Shown here: piece by piece, positions 17,205 through 25,107 of the stretch
Layout of the letters: every line of letters begins with the position of its first letter
Numbering within the stretch: the first letter of the stretch is position 1
NCBI GenBank assembly: GCA_016699405.1
Contig: CP064972.1
Span: 744,001 to 808,000 of the forward strand
DNA from: Holophagales bacterium
GTDB taxonomy: Bacteria > Acidobacteriota > Thermoanaerobaculia > Multivoradales > JAGPDF01
DNA: 64,000 nt
Direction: 5' to 3'
Program-made: the position numbers and the translations under genes
Notes under the pieces: generated by a model
The model's input: only the letters and a program-made list of their open reading frames with translations
Database searches by the model: none
What the model was told of the DNA's origin: nothing

Positions 17205-17765
17205 ATGAACCGCGCTGCAGCCGTTGTCCTTCTCGTCGCTTCGTTCCTCGCGGGCGCCGCGCCCGCCTCCGCCACTCGCGTTCGAGTCGTCCACCGTGGA
17301 CCGCGGGCCACGGTGCGGGTCAGCGTCGGGTTCCCCCTCCACCGGCCGTTGCCGCACGTCGTCGTCCGCCGGCCGGCGGTGACCTTCCGCGTCGCCCCCC
17401 GCATCTACCTGCCGCACGTCGCCTTCGGCGCCGTGGTGATCGCGGCGCCGGCAACCGACCGCATCGTCTGGTCGGACGCCGAGTCGCTCGCGCGCGAGGA
17501 CAACTGGTCGGAGATCGCCATGGACGTCGATCGCCGCGGCGACCGGCTGCTGCTCGACATCACCGAGGGGCCGGCGCAACTGAGCTTTGCCGAGGTGGTC
17601 TTCGAGAACGGCGAGACTCAGGTCGTCGACTTCAACGACGGGGTCCAGAAGATCGGCATCTACTCGCTGCTCGACTTCGGCAACGGCCGCAAGGTCGACC
17701 ACGTCCGTCTCGTCGCCAAGGCGAGCGACAAGGAGACCCGCGTCGCCGTTCGCCTCGTCGGCTGA
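17205..17765 (+). CDS. Secreted protein of unknown function
   Basis: 186 residues with an N-terminal signal peptide (AAVVLLVASFLAGAAPASA). A basic, proline- and valine-rich stretch (~25-75) is followed by a C-terminal beta-rich domain (~95-186) with WSEIAMDVDRRGDRLLLDI, QVVDFNDGVQKIGIYSLLDF and VDHVRLVAKA. That pattern of a short all-beta domain with alternating charged strands faintly recalls DUF2541-type proteins, but I cannot confirm it. The ATG at 17205 has AGGAG nine bases upstream. No operon partner; it is convergent with the gene at 17895. Confidence 0.72.
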   Translation: MNRAAAVVLLVASFLAGAAPASATRVRVVHRGPRATVRVSVGFPLHRPLPHVVVRRPAVTFRVAPRIYLPHVAFGAVVIAAPATDRIVWSDAESLAREDNWSEIAMDVDRRGDRLLLDITEGPAQLSFAEVVFENGETQVVDFNDGVQKIGIYSLLDFGNGRKVDHVRLVAKASDKETRVAVRLVG

Positions 17766-17780
17766 TCCTCGCGGGACGCC

Positions 17781-17797
17781 GGCTCGACGGTCGAGCC
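17781..17797. terminator. Possible hairpin between convergent genes
   Basis: Arms GGCTCGA and TCGAGCC flank CGG just after the stop at 17765 and before the convergent gene ending at 17895. No T-run follows, so intrinsic termination is uncertain. Confidence 0.3.
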
Positions 17798-17894
17798 CGG
17801 AGAGCCGGCGCCGCCCGCGCGCTCGAGCCGCGCCCCGACAAGGAAGGGACCGTCTCGCGCCACGCGATCGGAACGACGCGCGACGGGGTGAGCG

Positions 17895-19214
17895 TCAGAG
17901 ACCGACGAGCGCGTAGAAGAGCGAGAGCACCGCGAGGCCGATCATCCCCGGTGCGGCGAGATGGGCGGTGCGGCGCGAGCCGAAGGCGTAGGTGTAGACC
18001 GTCTTCAGCAGGTTGTTGCTGGCGCTGGCGATGACCACCGCCTGGAGGATCTGCGCTTCACCGATACCGTAGCTGCCCTGAAGCAGCGAAACGACGAACG
18101 GCGTGATGTCGGAGAAGCCGACGACGAACGACAGCATGCGCAGGCCCATCTCCTTGAACGTCTCGAGGCTGTACTTGGTGGCCAGCGAGACGACGGCGAA
18201 GAGCACGGCGAAGAGCAGCGCCGAGTTCAGCTCGAGGGGGTTCTTGCGCAGCTCGGGCTCCTCCGACCCCACCCGGCCCTCGGCCGGCGGCTCTTCCACG
18301 GCGCTCTCGCTCGCCGGCACGGCCTCGCGGCGGCGGCGCAGCCAGATGCCGTAGCCCGCCGCCAGGCCGGAAAGAACGAGGAGCGCCGGGCCCACGGCCA
18401 GCGCGGAGGAGAAGCGGAAGATCGCGGTGAGCGCCAGCAGGCGCAGGTACATCATCGAGACCGCGAGGAGAATGGCGACCGCGGCCTCGCGGTCGATGCC
18501 GGGGAGTGAGCGCGACTTCTTCGACAGCACCAGCACGGTGACCGTGCTCGAGTAGACGCCGCCGATGATGCCGGCGAGCATCAGTCCCTTGTGCGGGAAG
18601 AGGTAGGTCTGGAGGACGTAGCCGAGGTAGGAGATCGCCGTGGTGACGACGACGGCCATCCAGATCTGCCGCGGGGTCACCGGCAAGGCGCGGAAGAAGT
18701 GCCCGAGCAGATCGTCACCCGCCGGCGCGTCGGGGATCAGCGGCAGGATCACCGCGACGATCGCCAGGAACTTGCAGGCGGTCACCACCTCGCCGGTCTC
18801 CAGCCGGTCGGTGAACTGCCGGATGCGCCCCTTCGAGTGCAGCACGAAGAGGATCGAGATGGCGATCAGCACCAGGAACCAGTGCGGTTGCAGGAGCGCG
18901 ATCGGGCCGGTGGCGTAGGTCAGCAGGGCGATGTGCACCCCGATCAGGCCCGGGCTCTTCTTCTGCCGCACCTTGTTGCTGTAGTAGACGAGCAGGAAGA
19001 ACGACAGCGCGGCCAGACCGACGAGGAACGCCTGCGGCCCGATCTCCGGCAACTGGAAGAGGATCAGTCCCAGCATGCCGATGAAGACGAAGGTGCGCAC
19101 CGTCCCGAAGGTGTCGAACTTCCCCTCCCCTTCGTAGTACTCGCGCAGACCGATGCCGATCAGGAAGCTGACCGCCATGGTCAGGAGGAAGGGAGTGACG
19201 ATCGCCGGTGTCAT
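17895..19214 (-). CDS. MgtC/SapB-like membrane protein with DUF4010 domain
   Basis: 439 residues with about 12 hydrophobic segments. The N-terminal third (FLIGIGLREYYEGEGKFDTFGTVRTFVFIGMLG) matches the MgtC/SapB fold, where a short acidic segment follows the first helix. The C-terminal part (ITPFVVSLLQGS, IASASNNLLKTVYTYAFGSR) is characteristic of DUF4010. A cytoplasmic linker of charged residues lies at ~300-335. MgtC proteins are tied to magnesium and phosphate homeostasis and virulence; the DUF4010 type has no established function. It lies 58 bases downstream of the CYTH-like/DASS gene block on the same strand and could be part of that transcript. Confidence 0.85.
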   Translation of the reverse strand: MTPAIVTPFLLTMAVSFLIGIGLREYYEGEGKFDTFGTVRTFVFIGMLGLILFQLPEIGPQAFLVGLAALSFFLLVYYSNKVRQKKSPGLIGVHIALLTYATGPIALLQPHWFLVLIAISILFVLHSKGRIRQFTDRLETGEVVTACKFLAIVAVILPLIPDAPAGDDLLGHFFRALPVTPRQIWMAVVVTTAISYLGYVLQTYLFPHKGLMLAGIIGGVYSSTVTVLVLSKKSRSLPGIDREAAVAILLAVSMMYLRLLALTAIFRFSSALAVGPALLVLSGLAAGYGIWLRRRREAVPASESAVEEPPAEGRVGSEEPELRKNPLELNSALLFAVLFAVVSLATKYSLETFKEMGLRMLSFVVGFSDITPFVVSLLQGSYGIGEAQILQAVVIASASNNLLKTVYTYAFGSRRTAHLAAPGMIGLAVLSLFYALVGL

Positions 19215-19272
19215 GGTGCGGATCCGTTCGCGGGTCGGGCCGGACGCCGGCGCGAACGCCGGCGGCAGCGAC

Positions 19273-19911
19273 TCATTCCATCCCGACCACTCGCTTGGCG
19301 GCCTTGAGGTAGTTCACGTTCGGCTGCTCGGCGAGGCCCAGCCCGGCGACCACGTCGCGCATCGCCGCGTAGTTCTCGCTCTCGACGCAGGCCGACTCGA
19401 CCAGCGCGCCGTTGAAGAAGACCTCGGCGTACTCGCAGATCACGCCGTCGATGGTGAAGCCGTAGCGCATCTTCTCGACGAGCACCGGGACGAGGTCGGC
19501 ATGCTGACGCGCCATGGCGATGAACTCGTCGAGGGTGTACGTCTCGGCCGCGAGCTCCATCGTCACCTGGAGGTGCGAGAGGATCGTCGCCAGCTCCTCG
19601 CGCCGGACCGGGAACTGGAACTTGCCGCGCGGCTGGAAGATCTCGTAGCCCTCCGGCGTCTCGCCGGTCTTGGTCTTGATGTCGAGCAGCCCGTCACGCA
19701 CCTTGACGTTCGCCTCGTTCGTCCGGCGCGAGAGGAAGTAGGTCTCGGCCGGCATCTTGCGTGCCTGGAAGAGGACGGTCTTGCCGTTCCACAGGCGTGA
19801 CTTCACGCTGTCGATGATGCCGCGCCCGAAGACGCGGAACTCGGCGCGAGGGACGATCTTGGCCGCCTCCTCGGCGGTGGTGGCGACGTTCTTGGCGAGC
19901 GGATCGGACAT
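19273..19911 (-). CDS. CYTH-like (triphosphate tunnel) protein
   Basis: 212 residues, no signal peptide. Start ATG 19911 follows AAGGAG. Despite low overall similarity, the order of charged strands fits the CYTH/TTM tunnel fold: EFRVFG, ETYFLSRRTNEANVKVRDG then LDIKTKTG, later KMRYGFTIDGVICEYAEV and ESACVESENY, ending NVNYLKAAKRVVG. In CYTH enzymes such alternating Glu, Arg and Lys side chains bind the triphosphate and metal. Its substrate cannot be deduced. It is the last of the genes downstream of the DASS permease, and one of three CYTH-like genes in this block (others at 22288 and 22728). Assignment is by motif order only. Confidence 0.65.
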   Translation of the reverse strand: MSDPLAKNVATTAEEAAKIVPRAEFRVFGRGIIDSVKSRLWNGKTVLFQARKMPAETYFLSRRTNEANVKVRDGLLDIKTKTGETPEGYEIFQPRGKFQFPVRREELATILSHLQVTMELAAETYTLDEFIAMARQHADLVPVLVEKMRYGFTIDGVICEYAEVFFNGALVESACVESENYAAMRDVVAGLGLAEQPNVNYLKAAKRVVGME

Positions 19912-19945
19912 GAAAAGGCTCCTTGCGGGAGGGAACGGTGGCGGC

Positions 19946-20683
19946 TCAGGAGGCCGACTTCGCCACCAGATCCCGGAATCGGACGAGGTAGACGAGGGAG
20001 AGCACGAGCCCGACGATCCACCAGGCGGGCGAGCGCTCGCTCCGCACCAGCTCGAGCTGGAGCGCGGCGGTCTCGCCCTGCACCAGACGGTCGACCGCGA
20101 GCTGCGCTCCCGGGTGGCCGTCGATCGCGGTGAGCCCGGCGCGCGGCAGGCTCTCGCCCTTGCGCAGGCGCGGCAACGCGTCGCGCAGGGCATGCGCGCG
20201 CATCCCCGGCGGGAAGACGACCTCGACCCGGTAGCGATCGATCGACTCCGGCTGCGTCGCGAGCAGGGCGTGGCGGAGCGTCCAACGGTCGAGCATCGCC
20301 GTCGACCCGTCGCTCTCCGACGCCGCCGCCTGCCGCACGAGCAGCCCGGCAACCGGCAGCTCGACGCGCAGGCTCGCGCTCTCGGGCACCCCTTCCGGCA
20401 GCGAGATGCGGAGGTTCGCCTGGCCGCCGGCGGGCACGACGTCGACCGCCGTCCCGGGAGGGGCGTCGAGGAGGCGGAGGTCGTTCGCTCCAGGCAACCC
20501 CAGCGGCAGGAGGAGCGACCCGGCCGAGCAGCCGACGAGGTGGACCGTCGCGGCGGCCAGGCCGGAGCCGTCGGCGGAGAGGGTCAGACGGAGCTCGTAG
20601 CTCTCCACTCGCGTCGCGCCGGCCGCGGCCGTTGCCGCGAAGGGCAGGACGGCGAGCAGGGCGACGCGCACGGCGGCTCTCAT
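19946..20683 (-). CDS. Membrane-anchored periplasmic protein of unknown function
   Basis: 245 residues. It has a signal peptide at the start (VALLAVLPFAATAAAGA), a beta-rich middle with alternating hydrophobic strands (ESYELRLTLSADG, LRVELPVAGLL, DRYRVEVVFPPGM) and a single C-terminal helix (WWIVGLVLSLVYLV) followed by basic residues, so most of it faces the periplasm. The ATG overlaps the stop of the DASS permease as ATGA, arguing that the two proteins are made in a fixed ratio and perhaps form a complex. No family is recognised. Confidence 0.75.
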   Translation of the reverse strand: MRAAVRVALLAVLPFAATAAAGATRVESYELRLTLSADGSGLAAATVHLVGCSAGSLLLPLGLPGANDLRLLDAPPGTAVDVVPAGGQANLRISLPEGVPESASLRVELPVAGLLVRQAAASESDGSTAMLDRWTLRHALLATQPESIDRYRVEVVFPPGMRAHALRDALPRLRKGESLPRAGLTAIDGHPGAQLAVDRLVQGETAALQLELVRSERSPAWWIVGLVLSLVYLVRFRDLVAKSAS

Positions 20684-22254
20684 CGCGCCACCGCCCAGAA
20701 CGACGGCGTGATGCCGAGCCAGTGGAACCAGGTGGCGGCCGAGATCACCAGGAGGACGAGGCCGAGGGTGCAGGTCGCCATGCCGTAACGGAAGTTCTCC
20801 ATCACCGAGTACTGGTTGGTGGAGAAGAGGATGACGTTCGGCTTGCCGCTGATCGGCAGCCCGACCACCCAGTCGATGCAGAGCGCCGCCGGCAGAGCGA
20901 GCGAGAGCGGATCCCAGCCGAGCGTCTTGGCGAGGGTGATGATGATCGGCAGCATGATCATCGTCCGCACCGTCTTCGAGGTGGTGAGCAGGTGGCTGTA
21001 CATCATCACCGCCATGATGACGGTGAAGGTCACGCCGAACGGCAGGCCGTCGAGCGCCACGCCGCCGAAGAGCTTGCGCACCGCCCACTCGGCGGCGCCG
21101 GTGTCGTCGAGGGCGAGGCCCCCCGCATAGGCTCCCGCACTGAAGATCAGCAGGTGCCAGGGGATGTCGGCCTCGGCCCACTGCAGAACTCCCCAGCGCG
21201 GGAAGAGGACGATGACCGCGCCGAGCAGGGCGGCGAACGGCGCCGTGACTTCCACCCCGAACCAGCGCAGGTGGAAGATGTCGGTCATCCAGAGGAAGAG
21301 GACGAGTCCGAAGATGGCGATCGCCTTGCGCTCGCCGGTCGACAGCGGACCCATCTCGTCGTACTTGGCGCGGATCCGGTCGAGTCCGCCCGCGAGGCGT
21401 GGCGCCCGCTCCGCCTTCGGGATGCGGAAGAGGAGCTTCTGTCCGAGCAGCCACATCAGGACGGTGGTGAGGATGGCGATCGGCGCGCCGAGCCGCGCCC
21501 AGTCCATGTAGTAGACGCGGTGCCCGCCCATCGTCTGGATGAGCCCGACGGCGATCAGGTTCGCCGAGCTCCCGGTCATGGTCATCGACGACAGCACCGA
21601 GATGCCGACCAGGTTGAGCAGCATCAGGTTCTTGCCGAAGGCGTTCGGGGACTCTTCGGTCGAGCCGTAGATCGCCGCCACGACCAGCATCAACGGCAGG
21701 GTCATCACGCAGCGGGCCGCCGTTGCCGGAATGAGCGGGGCGAGCACCATCTGCAGCAGCAGGAAGGCGAGCAACGCCTGTCCGGCGTTCTTGCCGAGAC
21801 GCAGCACCAGCCAGAGAGAGAGGCGACGCGCCAGCCGCGTCTTGACCAGCATCGCGCTCAGGATGAAGGCGAGGAGATTGAGCCAGATCACCTCCATCCC
21901 CAGCACGTCCATGATCGCCTTGGCCGCGGAGGCGCGCGTGACGAGCAGCAGGAACATCAGGGCGAGCGAAGTGACGTAGGTGGGGAACGGCTCGGTCACC
22001 CACCAGACGAGCGCCAGGACGAAGCAGGCCATCCCGGCCTGCGCCGCGCCCGAAAGGCTGGCCTCCGCCGGGAGATAGAAGACGAGCAGGAACGCGAGGA
22101 TGCCGGCGGGAAAACCGAGGTACCGCATCCAGCGCTCGGACGCCCCCTGCGCCGCTCTCCCCTTCGACGAGAGCGTCATCTTCTCCATGTCCAGGAGCTC
22201 CTGGAGGCGATCGGGCCGCTCGGCCGGCAGGGAGAGGGGGGCGGGGCTCGTCAT
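20680..22254 (-). CDS. DASS-family (SLC13-like) anion permease
   Basis: 524 residues with a ~45-residue hydrophilic N-terminus and about 12 transmembrane segments. Family signatures include the first-half motif SSMTMTGSSANLIAVGL and the second-half ISGKPNVILFSTNQYS, which correspond to the two Ser-Asn-Thr-type substrate/sodium loops of divalent anion:sodium symporters. Relatives move dicarboxylates, sulfate or phosphate; the eukaryotic Pho91 phosphate transporter belongs to this superfamily. Here a CYTH gene lies immediately upstream and a phosphate-porin-like gene further upstream, so a phosphate-containing substrate is plausible, though not proven. Overlaps the downstream gene by ATGA. Confidence 0.9.
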   Translation of the reverse strand: MTSPAPLSLPAERPDRLQELLDMEKMTLSSKGRAAQGASERWMRYLGFPAGILAFLLVFYLPAEASLSGAAQAGMACFVLALVWWVTEPFPTYVTSLALMFLLLVTRASAAKAIMDVLGMEVIWLNLLAFILSAMLVKTRLARRLSLWLVLRLGKNAGQALLAFLLLQMVLAPLIPATAARCVMTLPLMLVVAAIYGSTEESPNAFGKNLMLLNLVGISVLSSMTMTGSSANLIAVGLIQTMGGHRVYYMDWARLGAPIAILTTVLMWLLGQKLLFRIPKAERAPRLAGGLDRIRAKYDEMGPLSTGERKAIAIFGLVLFLWMTDIFHLRWFGVEVTAPFAALLGAVIVLFPRWGVLQWAEADIPWHLLIFSAGAYAGGLALDDTGAAEWAVRKLFGGVALDGLPFGVTFTVIMAVMMYSHLLTTSKTVRTMIMLPIIITLAKTLGWDPLSLALPAALCIDWVVGLPISGKPNVILFSTNQYSVMENFRYGMATCTLGLVLLVISAATWFHWLGITPSFWAVAR

Positions 22255-22287
22255 GCGTCGATTCTGTTCCAGCGGCCGGCGATCGGC

Positions 22288-22761
22288 TCAGGCCGGGCGC
22301 CAGTTCTTGTACGGGTTCTTGAGCAGGTTGGAGTTGAAGTAGCGCGGATCGCTCGACACCTCGCTGGCGACCCAGGAGGGCAGGGTCGGCTGCTCGGTCT
22401 CCGACGACAGCTCGACTTCGGCGACCACCAGGCCCTCGTTGTCGCCGTGGAAGACGTCGATCTCCCAGGTCAGGCCGTGATGCTCCTCGACGTGGCGGTG
22501 CTTGTCGATCAGCGGCTGTTCGCAGAGCTGGTCGAGCAGGATCGTCGCGTCGGCGAGCGGCAGCGGGTACTCGAACTCGCTGCGCGACACGCCGGTGGTC
22601 ACGCCCTTGATCGTCAGCTTGGCGACATCCCCCTCGATGCGGACGCGAACGACGCGCTCCTTCTGCGAGTTGAGATAGCCCTGCTTGAAGTGCTTGCCGG
22701 CGTCGCGCGGCGTCCACGCACCCGGCGTCACGAGGTACTTGCGTTCGATCTCTTTGGCCAT
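22288..22761 (-). CDS. CYTH domain protein, probable triphosphatase
   Basis: 157 residues, the length of a single-domain CYTH enzyme. It starts with the signature EIERKYLV. RVVRVRIEGDVAKLTIKG supplies the tunnel Arg/Lys strand pair, and TWEIDVFHGDNEGLVVAEVELSSE gives the acidic strand pair. Bacterial relatives (ygiF N-domain type) hydrolyse inorganic triphosphate or thiamine triphosphate with a divalent metal. Cytosolic. Its first 34 bases overlap the end of the upstream gene at 22728 in another frame, indicating co-translation; the DASS permease follows 33 bases downstream. Confidence 0.9.
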   Translation of the reverse strand: MAKEIERKYLVTPGAWTPRDAGKHFKQGYLNSQKERVVRVRIEGDVAKLTIKGVTTGVSRSEFEYPLPLADATILLDQLCEQPLIDKHRHVEEHHGLTWEIDVFHGDNEGLVVAEVELSSETEQPTLPSWVASEVSSDPRYFNSNLLKNPYKNWRPA

Positions 22762-23381
22762 GAGCGGATCCCCGGTTCGGTCAGCGGAAGGCCCAGGGCG
22801 ACGCGCAGGCCCTGGAGAAGACTGGTATTGGCGAGCGCGCCGAGCCCGAGCTCCTCGAGGACCTGGACCACCAGCGAGGGATCTTCGTGCTCGATCGAGA
22901 AGCTCTGCAGACGGATCTCGCCGTCGACGACCAACGTCTCGAGCGAGCAGTCGATGCCGTGGAACGGTGCCACCCGGCAGCGCCGGACGAGGCTCGCCGG
23001 GCGGATCGCCGGGGAGGCGGCGATCGGCCCGGCCAGGAGGCCCGGGACCGTCGGCAGGGCGACGGCCATCTCCGGTGCCGCGAGGCCCCAGGCCTCGAAG
23101 AGCCGTCCGACGCTTTCCCGCCCGAAGGGCGCGCGCGCCCGCAGCACGGTGTCCCAGAGCTCGAGCCCCTCGGGCGAAACCTCCTTGCGCCAGGCGAGCT
23201 CGAGCGTGTCGCCGGCGAGCCAGGCATGGTGCGAGCTCTGCCGGCAGACCAGGTGCGTCTCGTCGAGGTGGCGAAAGCTCCCGCTCTCGCGGATGGAGAG
23301 CGGGCGGAAGAGCCACGACAGATCCGGGGCGACGGTGCGCCACTGCCATCGGGGAATCGAGACGGGAGCGAAGTCGCTCAT
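22728..23381 (-). CDS. Divergent CYTH-like protein
   Basis: 217 residues, no signal peptide. The second half carries motifs expected late in a CYTH fold: VRRCRVAPFHGIDCSLETLVVDGEIRLQ is followed by FSIEHEDP and a terminal NTSLLQGLRVALGLP, comparable with NVNYLKAAKRVVG in the protein at 19273. The first half (HLVCRQSS, LELAWRKE) could be the tunnel strands. The canonical ExExK start is lacking, so catalysis is doubtful; it may bind a polyphosphate or a partner. It ends inside the next gene (34-base overlap with 22288-22761) and lies 36 bases downstream of the porin gene. The assignment is inferential. Confidence 0.6.
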   Translation of the reverse strand: MSDFAPVSIPRWQWRTVAPDLSWLFRPLSIRESGSFRHLDETHLVCRQSSHHAWLAGDTLELAWRKEVSPEGLELWDTVLRARAPFGRESVGRLFEAWGLAAPEMAVALPTVPGLLAGPIAASPAIRPASLVRRCRVAPFHGIDCSLETLVVDGEIRLQSFSIEHEDPSLVVQVLEELGLGALANTSLLQGLRVALGLPLTEPGIRSWPKRSNASTS

Positions 23382-23417
23382 CGGTCGTGGCTCGTCGTGC
23401 CTGGCGCGGGAGGCGCC

Positions 23418-24875
23418 TCAGAAGGCGATCTGGTAGCGCACCGCGATCGTCGTGAAGTCGTCTCCGAAGACCGGCGACAGGGTGGTGCCGGTGCCGGTCG
23501 GCAGCGGCGCCCAGTCCTTGCCGGGCTTGGCGTACTCGTCGTTGTCGACCTGGGTGACGTTGACCATGAGCTTGTGGTTGGCGTTCATGAACCAAGTCAG
23601 GCCGAGCGTCAGGTTCTCCGCCGAGCCGCCCTTGATCGCGTCGACGGCGGTGATGTCGTTGAGGTCCATCGTGCTGTAGCGCAGGCCGAGCTCGAGGGCG
23701 CCGAAACGGCCCTTCGGGATGACCCGACCGAACTCGCCCTCCGACGAGGAGTACGGCCGCGTCTCGCCGGTGAGCAACCAGCTCACCTGGCCGTAGTAGC
23801 CGCTGAACTCGTGGTCGCGCACGGCGACGATCGTCGTGTCGGCGCGATTGACCTTGGTCTGCTGATACTCGGCCTGGAAGCTGACCGGACCGAAGACGCC
23901 GGCGAGCTCGCCGCCGATCTGGTCGTAGGAGTCGACGTACTTCATGTCGCCGGTGGAGAGGAACTTGGCGCGCAGCGGATGGGTCTCGGCGCGCGAGTCG
24001 AGCTTCACGACGCGGGCGGCGTCGAGGCGGTCCGGCAGGTCGGCGCCACTGGTGGCGATCTTGCCGACTTCCGGCTTCATGTGGTTCGCGGCGACACCGA
24101 AGTGGAGGACCCGGCCCTTCTCGTTGAGCGGCGCGATGGTGAACCGGCCGACCAGGCTGAACTCCTGATCGGTGCCGGCACCGCCGCCGGTCAGCGTGTC
24201 CTTGTCGTCGAACGCACCGGCGGCCTGGCCGAAGACGCCCGTCGAGAACTGCCACTTCTTGCCCCAACGGCTGTAGCTGAGGCCCATCAGGCGGTCCGGA
24301 GCCCAGGAATCGAGATAGGAGCGCTCGATGAAGACGATGTTCTTCGACGAGGTGAGGGTGTCGAGGCCGAACGGCGCCTTGTGGTTGCCGAGGCGGATGA
24401 CGCTGTTGTCGAAGCCGGCGTAGCCGACCCACAGGTCCTTGATCTCCACCGCGTTGTCGGCGAAGTCGAGGTCGATCTCGGCGAGCCAGTCCTGGTACAG
24501 GGTGGCCTTGACGCCGATGCGCGCCCGGCGGACTTCGAAGCCGGTGGGCAGACGGTTCTCGGCGCCGGAGTAGGTGGCGAAGTCGAGGTTGACCCGCCCG
24601 TCGAGCCAGTACTTGAACTGGCCGTCCTTGCTCGTAGCGACGAGATAGCCGTTGTCGTAGAAGCCGGTGAGGCCGACCGGCTCGAGCTCACGCTCGGCCT
24701 CGGCGCCACTGGCCAGCGTCGCCTTCGGGGCTTCCTTCTCCTGCAGGAGCTGCTCGACCTTCTTCTCGAGCTCCTGGATGCGCTTCTCGTTGGCGGCGGC
24801 GTCCTGACCGAAGGCTGGCGTGACCAGCAGGGCGACGGCGACCAGCACGGTGGCCATCGAGGTGAGGGGTTTCAT
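23418..24875 (-). CDS. Phosphate-selective porin O/P-like outer membrane protein
   Basis: 485 residues. A signal peptide (1-23, ending TPAFGQ) is followed by a short coiled coil (NEKRIQELEKKVEQLLQEK) as in OprO/OprP relatives. The rest is a beta-barrel with FYDNGYLVATSKDGQFKYW, RRARIGVKATLYQDWLAEID, ALELGLRYSTMDLND and a terminal RYQIAF ending in phenylalanine, as outer membrane proteins do. OprP and OprO of Pseudomonas carry phosphate and pyrophosphate/polyphosphate. The gene follows a sigma-54-like promoter and two hairpins and is first in the block with CYTH-like and DASS genes. The true substrate is unknown. Confidence 0.87.
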   Translation of the reverse strand: MKPLTSMATVLVAVALLVTPAFGQDAAANEKRIQELEKKVEQLLQEKEAPKATLASGAEAERELEPVGLTGFYDNGYLVATSKDGQFKYWLDGRVNLDFATYSGAENRLPTGFEVRRARIGVKATLYQDWLAEIDLDFADNAVEIKDLWVGYAGFDNSVIRLGNHKAPFGLDTLTSSKNIVFIERSYLDSWAPDRLMGLSYSRWGKKWQFSTGVFGQAAGAFDDKDTLTGGGAGTDQEFSLVGRFTIAPLNEKGRVLHFGVAANHMKPEVGKIATSGADLPDRLDAARVVKLDSRAETHPLRAKFLSTGDMKYVDSYDQIGGELAGVFGPVSFQAEYQQTKVNRADTTIVAVRDHEFSGYYGQVSWLLTGETRPYSSSEGEFGRVIPKGRFGALELGLRYSTMDLNDITAVDAIKGGSAENLTLGLTWFMNANHKLMVNVTQVDNDEYAKPGKDWAPLPTGTGTTLSPVFGDDFTTIAVRYQIAF

Positions 24876-24893
24876 CGGGCTCCTCCCGGTTGT

Positions 24894-24916
24894 GCCCCGC
24901 CAGGCTCATGCGGGGC
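24894..24916 (-). promoter_or_regulatory. Stem-loop just upstream of porin ribosome site
   Basis: Perfect 7-base arms GCCCCGC and GCGGGGC around a 9-base loop lie 19 bases before the porin ATG, directly next to the GGAGGAG ribosome site. In the porin mRNA this could control ribosome access or mRNA stability. Confidence 0.4.
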
Positions 24917-24931
24917 GGGGGGTTGGACTTC

Positions 24932-24952
24932 GGCCCCCCGAGACGGGGGGCC
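24932..24952 (-). promoter_or_regulatory. Perfect 9-base-pair hairpin in porin leader
   Basis: Arms GGCCCCCCG and CGGGGGGCC enclose AGA. If transcription starts about 12 bases after the sigma-54-like element at 24969-24984, this hairpin sits at the very 5' end of the porin transcript and may protect it. It could instead end readthrough from the upstream regulator genes, although no T-run follows. Confidence 0.4.
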
Positions 24953-24968
24953 CGACGCCAACGCCTAT

Positions 24969-24984
24969 TGGAAGAGCCGTGCCA
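24969..24984 (-). promoter_or_regulatory. Candidate sigma-54 promoter of the porin operon
   Basis: On the minus strand the sequence reads TGGCACGGCTCTTCCA. The -24 half TGGCAC is perfect and the spacing to the -12 half is right; the -12 half is TTCC instead of TTGC, missing one of the two nearly invariant bases. It lies ~95 bases upstream of the porin ATG and directly downstream of a gene for a sigma-54-dependent activator, which makes it more credible than sequence alone. Confidence 0.5.
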
Positions 24985-25107
24985 CGCTCGCGCGGCGCGC
25001 GTCACCTCATTGTTTTCTTGAAGATGGATTGGTGTCGTGGACCAAACGAGACTTGCGTCGTGCGGGTTTCCGCACGGCCGCGTGCGGGGTTCCGCCACCG
25101 CGTTGCG

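Noticed and set aside
20632..23436. 934-codon plus-strand open frame opposite the DASS and CYTH genes
   Set aside because: Composition is charge-biased and without domains; the minus strand has clear conserved proteins over the same span.
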